Below are positions 29,389 through 39,810 of a DNA stretch of 64,000 bases, one piece after another. A program made the position numbers and the translations under genes. Every line of letters starts with the position of its first letter. The first letter of the stretch is position 1. The stretch lies in assembly GCA_028641055.1 (NCBI GenBank), contig CM054059.1:438559095-438623094 (forward strand), written 5' to 3'. The notes beneath the pieces are model-generated. The model was not told where the DNA came from and did no database searches. It saw only the letters and a list, made by a program, of their open reading frames with translations. Source of the DNA: Alopecurus myosuroides (Eukaryota > Streptophyta > Magnoliopsida > Poales > Poaceae).

Positions 29389-32300
29389 AAGCTTCCACCA
29401 CTCCACGAAGTCGTCCTCCACAACCGGTGGCCTTGCCGTGGATCGAATCCAAGATAAGACCTCGTGCCAGATTGTCCGCGAGAATGAACACCCTGTGAGG
29501 ATATGACTCATCGACTCCACACCCTGGTCACAAAGCGGGCAGCTAGCCTGGTGTGGAAGCCCCCGGCGCGCCAACCTCTCACCCGTCCAACAGCGATCCA
29601 GGCAGGCAAGCCAGATGAAGAACTTTACCCTTGGGGGTGCCCATGACTTCCAGTTAAGCTTCCAAGATCTCGACACGATCGCTCCCCGGAATAGCGCCTC
29701 ATAGCAAGATTTGGAAGAGTACTGGGCGTCTGGTGACCACCGCCAAACCAGGCGGTCTGGGATCCCCTGTAGCTGGACCCCTTGTAGCAACCTCCACACC
29801 CTGATATATTGAAGAAGAGCCAGCAGACACAAGGCTCCCGTGATGTCCGAGATCCAGCGTCGATCAACCACCGCCTCCCTAACCGTCCGAGATTTCTTCC
29901 GACGTTTGTGGATCAGGGCTGTAAGGTTAGGTGCGATGTCCTCCATTGACCTACCTTCCAACCATTTGTCCTTCCAAAAGAGAGCCACCGATCCGTCTCC
30001 TAGGACCATCTCAGTGGAGATCGCAAAAATCTGGTGCTCCACTCGGGAGAATTGCATATCTAGGCCCCTCCACGGTCGCTGAGGGTCAGTGTGTAACCTC
30101 CACAGCCAGCGTGCCCGCAAGCTAATCGAAGTGCGGACGAGGTCGGGGATCCCTAGTCCACCTAGGCGTATCGGTCGGCAAACCGTTGCCCAGTTCACGT
30201 GGCAGTGTCCCCCGTTAGCCGCCGCCCTCCCCGTCCAGATAAATCCCCGTAAGATCTTCTCAATCCTTTTCAGAATCTTCTTGTTAGCGCTAATGACCAC
30301 CAGTTGATGGAGGGGGATTGCCGCTAGAACTGCCTTGACTAGCGCAAGTCTCCCTGCCTTCGGCATCATAGCCGCCTTCCAAGATGGAAGTTTGTCAGCG
30401 ATCCGATCAACCAGCGGCTGCAGAGCCTCGCTGGGAAGCCTCCGTAGCCCAAGTGGGATGCCAAGGTACTTGACCAGTAATTGGGCAAGTTGGCACCCCA
30501 TTACCGCGGCCGCCTCAGCTGCCAACTCCTCCCCGCATCCGATAGGGGAGACCGAACATTTGGCGAAGTTCGCGAGGAGCCCAGAGGCGTGGCCGTAGAG
30601 CTTAAGAATCCCTCTGAGATTTTGCAGCTCTGTGGGTTCCGCGTGGCAGAAAATCACCACATCGTTCGCGTAAAGAGATACCGTGGTAACCAGGTCCTGA
30701 CGTGCCACCATGCGCAAGACTCCAAGCTCTGCGGCCTTGGTGAGCACCTTATTGAGCGTGTTGATCACTAGGACGAATAGCTGCGGCGAGAGGGGGCCCC
30801 CCTGCCTCAACCCCCGTCTATGCCAAATCGGGGGGGGGGGCTGGCTCGCCATTGAGCATCACCCTAGAGCTCGCCGTGGAGAGTAAAATGGACACCCACT
30901 CACAGAATCTCGGCATGAAGCCCATTTTCTGGAGAACCTCAAACAGGAGCCCCCACGAAACCGAGTCAAAGGCCCGTGCAATGTCCAGCTTGAGTAACAC
31001 CCTAGGTTCTTTGACCGATGGAGTAGCCGCGCGGTTTGTTGCACCAGCATGAAGTTATCATGTATGCAACGGCCGCGGATGAAAGCACTTTGGTTGTTGT
31101 CGACCAAGTTCTGCATCCGGGGGGCGAGGCGGGTGGCCAAGGTCTTAGCCGCCAGCTTGGCGAACAAGTGTATAAGGCTGATTGATCTGAAATCGCCAAG
31201 AGCAGCCGCCTCCGGGCGCTTAGGTAATAAGACGATCAAAGCCTGGTTCAGCCCCTGGAAACCCCGCCCGCTCATAGTGAAGAACTTGTTGAACGCCGCC
31301 ATGAAATCGTCCTTGACTATGTTCCAGCAGCTCTGAAGAAACTCAGCCGTGAATCCGTCCGGCCCCGGCGCTTTACCATGCGGCAGCTGCCTCACCACCT
31401 CCCAGACCTCGTCCACCGTGAAGGGGTCGTCGAGACTGGCAAGGTCGTCTGTGTGCACCCCCAGGAAATCGAGGTCTAGGGAGAAGTCCCGCTCCATAGA
31501 AGTGCCCAAGATATCTTGGAAGTGGTTGAAAACCCCTTCCGCCATCGAAGCGTGATCCGTCACCGCTACCCCGTCCACAAGGAGCTCTCGGATAACGTTT
31601 TTTCGGCGCCGGTGGGCGGCGTGATGATGGAAGAACGCCGTGTTGGCATCACCCTCTGCCAACCATGCAATCTTAGCCCGCTGACGAGCCATCGTACGGT
31701 CAAGAGAAGCGAGTCCAAGGTGAGTCTGCTTGAGCTTAGCGCGTAGAGCGCGCTCGAGGTCAGATAATTGCCGCGACTCCATCGCCACATCCAACCGAAG
31801 AATAACCTCCCGCGCTACTAAAAGCTGCAGTCTGACACACCCAACCTTCTTATCACTCCAACTCATTAGGTGACGCGCCGTGCGCTTCATTTTCGTGTGG
31901 AGGCGACAGAAGGGGTCCGGATCCCCGTCGATAGACCCCCACGCTGTCTCGACAGTTTCCTGGAATCCGTCAAGTTTCAACCAGAAGCGCTCAAATTGGA
32001 ACCTCTTCCTCCCCCCTTGCTGCATGGTGCAGTCGAGTAGCAGGGGGGAGTGATCTGCCACCACTGAGGCCAAACACCGTAGCGTACAGCTGGCATGTAT
32101 CTCTTCCCAGTCCACTGAGCAGAGCACCCGATTCAACCTTACCAGGGTGGGGGGGTTCCTCTCATTAGACCAGGTATATCGCCGACCATGCAGGTACACA
32201 CCCTTAAGTTCACAGTCGCTCAGGAAGCGCCTCATCCTACCCATCATCCTCCGATGCAAGTTGCCTTTGTTCTTGTCCGCATCGCGGTAGATCATATTGA

Positions 32301-32746
32301 AATCTCCACAGAGCATCCACGGCCCTGGGCGTAATGCTCGAATGTCGCGCAACTCCGCGAGGGATTTTGGCAGTCTCCTCCTGCGGACCATACACCCCTG
32401 TGATCCACCATGGAGTTCCCCCAGTAACCGGTGAAACCTTGGCAGTGATCGAGTTGGCGTCCACATGGATGTTATCAAGGGCAACCAAGGATCCCACCCA
32501 GGCGAGAATGATACCCCCCCTAGTGCCAATTGCCGGTAAACAACAGTAGCCATCAAACTCGGTGCCGAGGGTTTCATTAATAATGCTAGGAGGTACAAGT
32601 GCAAGTTTAGTCTCCTGGAGACATACAATGGACGCACCCACGGATCGAGCCAGACTTAGGACATTCGAACGACGCGCGCGGTCATTAAGACCTCGCACAT
32701 TTAGCACCAGCACCCTGGGTTCGTACGACATAATGAATGCGTACAC
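29389..32746 (-). pseudogene. LINE ORF2 (endonuclease-reverse transcriptase), broken
   Basis: From 32728 the frame opens MSYEPRVLVLNVRGLNDRAR and includes CLQETKLALV and VYGPQ, the start of an APE-type endonuclease. A frameshift near 32400 leads into 30859-32637 (MLCGDFNMI, VVADHSPLLLDC, then GKAPGPDGFTAEFLQSCW and NNQSAFIRGR). Further frameshifts occur near 31010 and at a run of nine G at about 30831-30839. The RT continues with RRGLRQGGPLSPQLF and LYANDVVIF, where the first aspartate of the usual YADD box is changed to asparagine. The C-terminal zinc-binding domain CPLCDQGVESMSHILTGC is present before the truncation. It is not functional. Confidence 0.85.
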
Positions 32747-32767
32747 CCTAGTGGCTACACCCTGAGA

Positions 32768-35700
32768 TCAGACCTCGACAATGCGTCCACCCTGACGCTC
32801 GACCACCGTGGGGGAGCAGCTGCCCCGCAGTGTCGAGACTGTCCACCCATAGAGCTCACCGATGGCGTCAACCATATCCTCCTCAAGTGGAACCTGGAAG
32901 AGTGTGTGGAAAGCCTCCATGCGCTCCTTGGAGGGCTCCTCCTCCTCTCCGATTAGGCCCAGCTTGCGCAGCAGGACACGTTGCGTCCTTTTCTCAGAGT
33001 TGAGGTCACCCGGCTGGTTTGCAATCCTCGTGCTCCGGCGCGGCTGAAAGTTCATCTCCATTAGTCTTGCCCTTACCGCCGGGGTCTTTAGAAGAGCCTC
33101 CGAGCGGTCCTTAGCCGCGGCCAGGAAACCCCCGATGGTTCGAGGGATCTCCGCGTCCAACCTTCTAGCATTACCACCTCTAGCGCGTGCGAATGTCACC
33201 GGAGGTGAGGCAAAGCGAGTCCCGTCGAGAGCAACCCTAGCATCCACCGAGATGTCCCCTATGGGCGTGGTGTCCACCCTGATAGACTCTGGCGATGCCT
33301 CTTGTGACAGCGGAACCAACGGACTCCCAGAAACAGGCGATGAGAGGATAGGAGAGTTTCCCTCGTCGTCAGCCACCGACACCGCGTGGAGTGGAGTGGG
33401 GAACTCCCCCTTCCTCGTGTGCCGAAATAGAGTGGTCGCCCTCCTCACCCAGCAGGCGCGGTGTCGTGGCCCGAAATCTCGGGCGCGGGATCTTCCGCAC
33501 CACCCAGTAGGCGCCCATCGCAGCCCGGCCCAGCAGGCGCGGTGTCGTGGCCCGTAATCACGTGCGCGGGCGACAGGAGGAGAGCCTCACCCCCCTCAAC
33601 GAGCGGCCCAGTCAGGCGCTCTAAGTCACCACGCGGCCCGCTCAGGCGATCTTCACCCTCGCTCGGCCCACCCAGGCGCATCAGAGATGCGGACGGCCCG
33701 TTCACCTGCTCTGGTCCAACGCCGCGGACGTCATCGTCGCGCGTCACCCCTGGAGCCCCTGTCGGTCCCTTTTCCTTTGCGACCAGGTCCACTGAATCGG
33801 AAGGGGCCTTCCTCGCAGCTTCCTCCATCGCTGGCCGTCGTCCTTCCTCGACAGAAAAGAGCGAGCACGCAAGTACTCTGTTCGCCAGCACAGGGATCCT
33901 GCCCACGACCACTGAACCCGACGGCGCCTCTGTCTGTCCTTCCTCTGCAAGGAGCCGGTCCCCCTCCTCCAAAGCGGAACCAGGATCGGTCCCCTCCGTC
34001 CTCTCAGTTTGAATCGGCGCCTGGTCAGTCTCCCTGAGCCCTGCAGCAGCCTTGGCGCCTGCCACCCTGGCCGCCTTCCTCCTCGCCTTGGCTCTGTTCC
34101 ACTTTTTTTGGCGTCGCGACAACGGCGGCGGCCCCACCAGGACGCCGGACGAGAGCGTCCGTACCGCCACGTCGCCACGCGACCAGAGCTAGCCGTTGGA
34201 GCCACCCGGTGCCGCGCCCAGCTGCGCACCCGAGCCGCCGGCGACGTCAGCGCCCGGCAACGAATCCATCGTTCCTGGCATGTAGGAGTACCGGCGCGTC
34301 GCCGGCCACTGCGGCGTCGGTCCACCACCGGAGCCTCCCATGGCGTTCGAGCGCGGCGGAGGGCGGTTGTAGTCCGTAGTTCTTGTGACGTGAACGAGGA
34401 GAGGATACAATAGAGTCTTGACCTTGGGTGGCGAGACCAAATCGAGCGGCGCCGCAAGCATCGCCGGCGACGGCGGCCCCTCTGGTTCCGGCACGTGAAA
34501 GTCAATGCATTTGGGAGCGCGGCCAGATCGACACACCACGCCGATAGCCGGAATACGCTGAGGTCCTCCCGTGATCTTGTGAGCGGATGAAGCTTCTCAA
34601 CCCACACCGCCGGCGCAAGCATCCTCTCCGCCGCGTCGAGGTTCCAACAATGATCTCGAACGCCCTCGATCTCAATGTCCGCGTGGACACAGAGCGCGCC
34701 AGCGGACACGGACGCCCGACGCGACCACGGCGTCAAACGGAGGCGCACCGTAGGTGTGCGGATGAAGGGATCCCGGAGCGCCGCGGCGAGGTCCCTCCCC
34801 TCATCGAAGAAGATGAGGAAGGCTCCGTTCCGGTGCTTGTGCACGGAGAACGCCCCCGGTTGCAGCGAGTACAAGTCCGCCACCGCCTCGTACACCCGCT
34901 GCCTGGTGAGTGCGCGTCGCGAGCCGTCGTCCACCGCGATCACCGCGTTCTGGAGCTCCAACTCGGCGTCGTCGACCCACTGGGAACGGGAGAAGATACA
35001 AGTCGCCCGCTCCGGCCGTCGCGCCAGTTCGCCGCCGATGGACACCGACCGCGCTCCCGCGAGAGATGCTAGCGAGCGCACGGTTACCTATTCCTCCCGC
35101 CTGTACCCGGTCGCCGCCTCTGGAGCTCCCCGGAACGCACCTGCCAAAGGCAGCGGCGGAGCCCGCAAACCCAGCGACAACGGCGGACCTCGAACCGCGC
35201 CACCAGGAGGAGGTGGCGGCGCTCTGTCTCTTGACGGACCAGCACCCTGGCGCCCGTGCACCGCGCCACCAGGAGGCGGCGGCGCCCTGTCGCCCAACTG
35301 ACCCACACCCTGGCGCCCACGAGCCGCGCCACCAGGAGGAGGCGGCGTCCTGTCGCCTGTCGGCCCCGCACCCTGGCGCCCAGCGTCGCATTCACCTGCC
35401 TCGACGCCATGGTTGGGTCGCTTGCGCGCCGGTTCCTCCCGCGCCCTTGGACGCCATGGCTCGGAACAGTCGCGTGCCCAGTGACCGGCGACGTCGCACC
35501 GGATGCAAACCGGGCCGACGGTGCAGTCCTGCGCGAGGTGGCCCTGCTGGCGGCAGAGGAGGCACAAGCCCTCGAACGCGCCCGCCTCCCGAGCTGTGCG
35601 TCGGCCACGCTCTGCGTTCTGCCGGCCCGCGCGCCGTCCGCGCGGCCGTTTCTTCTTCCTCCTCTGCTTGGGAAGCTCCCAGGGGCCCTCCGCCTCCAAT

Positions 35701-35850
35701 TCTTCCTACCCCGCCGTGCCTTCCACCTCCATGTCCTCCATGTCATCAAGCTCATCGAACCAATCCGGTGGAGACCCGACGGGCGCCGCCTCCGTTTCAG
35801 CGCGCACCGCCGCCTCCCCCCGTGGACGCCGTCAGGACATCGCGATAGGA
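32768..35850 (-). pseudogene. LINE ORF1 (nucleic-acid-binding protein), broken
   Basis: Pieces in minus-strand order: DELDDMEDMEVEGTAG then a stop (about 35713); a basic stretch and two zinc knuckles CLLCRQQGHLAQDC and CIRCDVAGHWARDC (about 35560-35460); repeated GDRAPPPPGGA units (about 35400-35180); a DUF4283-like RNA-binding region with YSLQPGAFSVHKHRNGAFLI (about 34890-34810); and a C-terminal region with QPRRSTRIANQPGDLN (about 33050-33000) ending 32768. Frames change near 34500-34170, 33450 and elsewhere. An 81-bp internal duplication encodes GHDTAPAG twice (33451 and 33532). It would coat LINE RNA in an active element. Confidence 0.75.
35175..35400 (-). repeat. In-frame coding repeat of about 60 bp in LINE ORF1
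   Basis: The plus strand repeats CGCCACCAGGAGG, CCTGTCGCC-like and ACCCTGGCGCCC words at roughly 57-69-base spacing. This encodes three to four variants of GRQGAGP.GDRAPPPPGGA on the minus strand. Copy-number variation within a LINE ORF1 linker is plausible. Confidence 0.6.
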
Positions 35851-36071
35851 CCTCGGAGAGAGCTCGCGGTCCGAGTCGCGGCTAGCGCGCCACCGGTCCC
35901 CGCGGGCTCTTCCGCCCTGCACCTGTCGTCGTCCGCCGCCGAGGGGATGGAGAGAGGGAAGGGGAGAGCGAGGGGGAGGGAGAGGGTGAGTACGCGGCCA
36001 TGGCTGCTAGGGAACGGGCGCCGGAGCAGTGGACGCCGGCCCGGGAGTGGTTCAGATTTAGAATCCTGTGT

Positions 36072-37043
36072 AATGACCAAAAGGTGAAAAAACCGTGAGA
36101 CAGTTCCCCCACCCCCTGCTGAGAGTTCGTCACCGCCACCCCCGATTTCCGGCCATCCCCGACGCTAGCGCTTGCGCTGGCCGCTGTGGCGATGAGGTAG
36201 GGCGCCGGACCCATCTGTATAGCAGTAGATTAGATTTCCTCTCTTGTTGTTTGACTTTGTGTTTGCTTGTCGGCGTTATGCCGTTCGGGATCTCCGCGGG
36301 GGCGTGCCCGATCCACGCCTCGACGGTGTCGCTGCTGCTCCTCTCAGATCCATGCCTCCCGTGGTGGGAGTGCGACTTTCTGCAGAGGGTAGTAGGATCC
36401 CCTTCCTCGCACAAGATCGAAGGTGAAGCTCTGGCTCTGGAGTCTTCTCTGTTCCTCTCGATGAGACTTGAAGCAGTTGCTGGTGCTCTGCCGCTGACCG
36501 GCCGTTGAGGCGAGGGGCGGAGGGAGATTGCTGCTGCTGTTTCAGTTCTTGCCGATTGGAGCTTGGTTCCCCGCTGCATCGACGAGCGCATCACGCGAAG
36601 CAGGTGTTGCTTCCGCGTTTCAAGGCCAGGAGAGTGGCCTATCTTCAACCTCCAGCTCGGAGGCCCTTCGGACAAGCTGCTGGAGCTCGACGTCGTGCAA
36701 GGAGCAAGTGATTCGTTCCCGCTCTTGGCCCGATTGCTAGCAGCTGTGATCCTTCGCCGGCCTGGGAGAGTCTCGGGCTGTAAGAGCTCCGTCCTCGGCG
36801 GCCAGAGCCTGGAGGACGCCGGCGAACTCGTGGAGGAGAAGGCTGTGGACCATATTGCTTTTTATTCTTTGTTCCAAGGCCTGCTTTGTAATTTTCCAGC
36901 CCTTTCTTCGAAGACTAGGGTCCATAGTGCAAGATTAGTCAAGGGTCTGGATGTAATTTTTCCCTTCCACGTGGAATGATAAGCAGCTTCTGGGGTCTTT
37001 GACCCCATCCTTTGTTCAAAAAAAAAAAAAATGACCAAAAGGT
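36072..37043 (+). mobile_element. 944-bp poly(A)-tailed insertion with 14-bp target duplication
   Basis: AATGACCAAAAGGT occurs at 36072-36085 and again at 37030-37043. The DNA between (36086-37029) starts GAAAAAACCGTGAGACAG and ends with a run of A (from 37018) after CATCCTTTGTTC. This is the signature of target-primed reverse transcription. No frame is a known LINE enzyme. Short open frames are present, but their composition is not clearly coding. It may be a non-autonomous LINE derivative, made of a GC-rich 5' part and a LINE-like 3' tail, or a processed copy of a cellular transcript. Without the insert the site would join LINE flank to the sequence upstream of the peroxiredoxin gene. Confidence 0.8.
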
Positions 37044-37439
37044 CAGCACCTCACGAGGCCGAGCGGCAGCAGCAGCACGGTCCATTCTAAACTTACCTGA
37101 GCCCACCAAAACAGGCTCCCATCTTGTACAGGTGTGTCCGAACTTGTGACACTTGGCCACATTGCATGTCCAGTGCCTGGTACACGCCATGGGGTAGGTG
37201 TACGCAGGTCACACGCATTGCACACCACCGTCGTTCCCAGCGCTGCCACGAAATCAACTACGTGGCCCTCATGCAGCGTGCCTGGCTGCCACTTCTACAC
37301 ACGCCTTGGCCGGCTGATCGCTCCTATAAACAAGTTCCCGGTGCGCCCTTGCCCATACCAGTGTGTGAAATCCATCGGGAGTTAGGAGGCGTTCGCAGCA
37401 GCAGGCGGTAAGCTAGTAGCTCTCAGTGCTTCTTCCATC
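37044..37439 (+). promoter_or_regulatory. Promoter and 5' leader of the 1-Cys peroxiredoxin gene
   Basis: TATAAA lies at 37325-37330, 110 bases before the start codon. An ABRE-type ACGTGGC is at 37260-37266 and an RY-type CATGCA at 37270-37275, only four bases apart. This pairing is characteristic of genes controlled by abscisic acid and seed-development regulators. That agrees with what is known of cereal PER1, which is expressed in embryo and aleurone. The poly(A)-tailed insertion ends less than 300 bases upstream of the TATA box, so the proximal promoter is short or the distal part was displaced. Confidence 0.6.
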
Positions 37440-38285
37440 ATGCCGGGGCTCACCATCGGCGACACCGTCCCCAACCTGGAGCTGGACTCCACCCATGGCA
37501 AGATCCGCATCCACGACTACGTCGGCAACGGCTACGTCATCCTCTTCTCCCATCCCGGTAAGCATTTTCTCGTCGTTGCTCGCTTGGCCTGCAGCTTTCG
37601 TGTGAAATGAAATCAGGTGCTAATTGTCTGGGCGTCTGCAGGCGATTTCACCCCCGTGTGCACGACGGAGCTGGCGGCGATGGCCAGCTACGCCGAGGAG
37701 TTCCAGAAGAGGGGCGTGAAGCTGCTGGGCATCTCCTGCGACGACGTGCAGTCCCACAAGGAGTGGACCAAGGACATCGAGGCCTACAAGGTTGACGCCA
37801 TGCACGGGCTACGAGGATTTTTTTACTCTGTTTTTGACTGTATCGAGGTGTTCGGTTATGTCAATCTGAACCAATCTCTGTTCTTGCGCTTGCAGCCTGG
37901 GAGCAAGGTGACGTACCCGATCATGGCGGACCCGGACCGCTCCGCCATCAAGCAGCTCAACATGGTGGACCCCGAGGAGAAGGACTCCCAGGGCCAGCTC
38001 CCGTCGCGCACCCTGCACATCGTCGGGCCCGACAAGGTGGTGAAGCTGAGCTTCCTGTACCCGTCGTGCACGGGGCGGAACATGGACGAGGTGGTGCGCG
38101 CCGTGGACTCGCTGCTGACGGCGGCCAAGCACAAGGTGGCCACCCCGGTCAACTGGAAGCCCGGGGAGTGCGTCGTCATCCCGCCCGGAGTCTCCGACGA
38201 AGAGGCCAAGAAGAGGTTCCCCCAGGGGTTCGACACCGCCGACCTGCCCTCCAAGAAGGGGTACCTCCGTTTCACCAAGGTCTAG
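37440..38285 (+). CDS. PER1: 1-Cys peroxiredoxin (PER1), three exons
   Basis: Exons are 37440-37557, 37642-37790 and 37896-38285. Both introns have GT...AG borders (phase 1, then phase 0), and the joined product is 218 residues. It reduces peroxides through a single peroxidatic cysteine: PVCTTE places it near residue 46 and the thioredoxin-fold N-terminal part surrounds it. The 1-Cys subfamily is supported by the long C-terminal domain ([20 protein letters not shown]) and the end [11 protein letters not shown] basic KKRFPQGF...SKKG stretch near the C-terminus resembles the nuclear-localisation signal reported for seed peroxiredoxins. Start, length and sequence agree with the cereal PER1 proteins as I recall them. 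It is expected in nucleus and cytosol of embryo and aleurone cells, protecting dormant or dehydrating seed. No damage is seen. Confidence 0.95.
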
Positions 38286-38558
38286 GTGCCCCCCGGCCAT
38301 CACCACTGGCCGGTCCGCGTGTTCGTCGGCAGTGGCATGCTCTTATGGGTCCCTAGCTAGCTTCTCGAATCTCTGAGTCCTGGCGCGTTTGTTTATGTTG
38401 TGGTAGCTAGTCCGGCGCGCATCGTTTTATGTATGGCCATCTGTGTTCTCGTCCCGACTTCTAGTAGTAGCACTACTACTCGAACTATCGCTGATCGAAT
38501 CCCACCTGTGTTGTGCGTTGCGCTCCTGTATGGATATGCGGCATGCGTGTAGTGTGGT

Positions 38559-38566
38559 AATATAAA
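38559..38566 (+). terminator. Possible polyadenylation region of PER1
   Basis: AATATAAA lies about 275 bases after the stop codon. It is a near match to plant poly(A) signals. No perfect AATAAA occurs nearer the gene. Confidence 0.3.
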
Positions 38567-38599
38567 CTGCGCTGTGAACTTGTGATTCCTCATCTAACT

Positions 38600-38905
38600 G
38601 GTTTGTTTTCAGAAATGGAAGCTTAATTTAGCCCCTGCCTCATTATTGGAATGATGCACAGTTTTGAACCATCTAAGTCATCATCACAGTTTCGATGCAG
38701 AGAGCAGCTTCTATTAAAATAAAACAGAGTTTAATCTATAATCTTATAGAAGTTCATAGATTCAACGTCAACGTTCATACAACATGAATCCAGTACGCCA
38801 CGCCACAAGATGTTTTGAAGGGCAAATATAAGCATCTTAGAGCATCTCCAACCACGAAAATAAGCCCATATCAATTGCCGAATAAATATAAATCATATAA
38901 ATCCA
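38600..38905. other. PER1 downstream DNA, possible MITE edge
   Basis: AT-rich DNA without a frame. The words AGAGCATCTCCAACCACG at about 38840 are a common terminus of grass MITEs, but I cannot find the opposite end. Confidence 0.35.
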
Positions 38906-39172
38906 TGCAACGACGAGAGCAAATCATAGACTCAATTGAAATGAATTAATTCAAATAAGCGCACTTGATAAGTAAACCCAATGCAATTCTTGGCTATATA
39001 GCCGAATTCAACACGTAATAAAACTTCGACAAGAGCAATGACTTAATTCAAATAAGCGTGCTTGGTACGTAAACCCAATGCAATTCTTGGCTATAGCCGA
39101 ATTGAACACATAATAAAAATTCAAGCAAATGCAATTCTTGGCTATATAGCCGACTCAACACATAATAAGTTC
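38906..39172. repeat. 97-bp tandem repeat, about 2.5 units
   Basis: TTAATTCAAATAAGCG recurs at 38946 and 39043 (period 97). The following block AACCCAATGCAATTCTTGG, a CTATA(TA)GCCGA and an ACAC(G/A)TAATAAAA end recur with it. A third, shorter copy starts at about 39127. It is AT-rich and non-coding. Confidence 0.75.
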
Positions 39173-39592
39173 ATTGCACCGATAGACAGAGAAACCAGCA
39201 GGGGACATGGCTCCCCCTATGGAGCAAATTTTTTGAAACCCCCAACTAATTTGTAGATTCTAGCCCTAAATTCACTCAAATTGAGCTAAATGGCCCCATC
39301 TATATTGTTTAGTGTGCACTTGGTCCCCCCTTATTTTGCAATCCTAGTTCCGTCCCTGCCGCTAGAATGATAAACTTACACGATAGAATGATAAACTTAT
39401 ACGGAGCCGAAGGGGTGCGCCAAGATCACACTCGATGGAGGTCCGCCTCCGGAGTTGTGCCAAACTCGCGCTTCACGATCTTCCGATCTTCTTCTTCACG
39501 TGGAGAATGTGGAGTATCCACCTTGCGCTCGAAGATCTTCTTCATGTGGAGAATGTGGAGGATCCACCTCGCGCTAGGCTCATCCAAAATGG
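39173..39592. other. Short intergenic stretch with a second local repeat
   Basis: There is no gene. At 39475-39580 the words GATCTTCTTC, ACGTGGAGAATGTGGAG or ATGTGGAGAATGTGGAG, and ATCCACCT(T/C)GCGCT occur twice in tandem. This may be a remnant of the Harbinger-like gene continuing beyond the LINE insertion, but that is unproven. Confidence 0.4.
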
Positions 39593-39810
39593 AAGACTTT
39601 TTTTTTAGATAGCAGGCTAAAGCCCTGCTTTAAATTAATAAAGCAAAGAGTTCAACAACGACAACAGTCTTACAGAAACCTCAAGGCTGGGACTACAGCT
39701 TCTCCGAACACCCACGCAGGGGTACACAGCAACCACTCACAAACCAAAGGGGCCGGCACCCCACAACCACCGGAACAAACGCAAAACACGACAGCTAGAA
39801 AGAAAAGAGG

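Larger units (their letters stand above)
29389..36071 (-). mobile_element. L1-type LINE, damaged and 3'-truncated
   Basis: Read on the minus strand it has a GC-rich 5' region and ORF1 (about 35850-32768) with two CCHC knuckles, then ORF2 (32746-29389) with endonuclease, RT and a C-terminal zinc-binding domain. There are several frameshifts and stops. The 3' end, including the end of ORF2 and the poly(A) tail, is missing, which is unusual because LINEs normally lose their 5' end on insertion. A later deletion or recombination with the LTR fragment on its left is the likely cause. The exact 5' end is not certain. Confidence 0.85.

Noticed and set aside
32334..32765. Plus-strand frames opposite the LINE endonuclease region
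   Set aside because: They have no domain and mirror the minus-strand endonuclease coding sequence.
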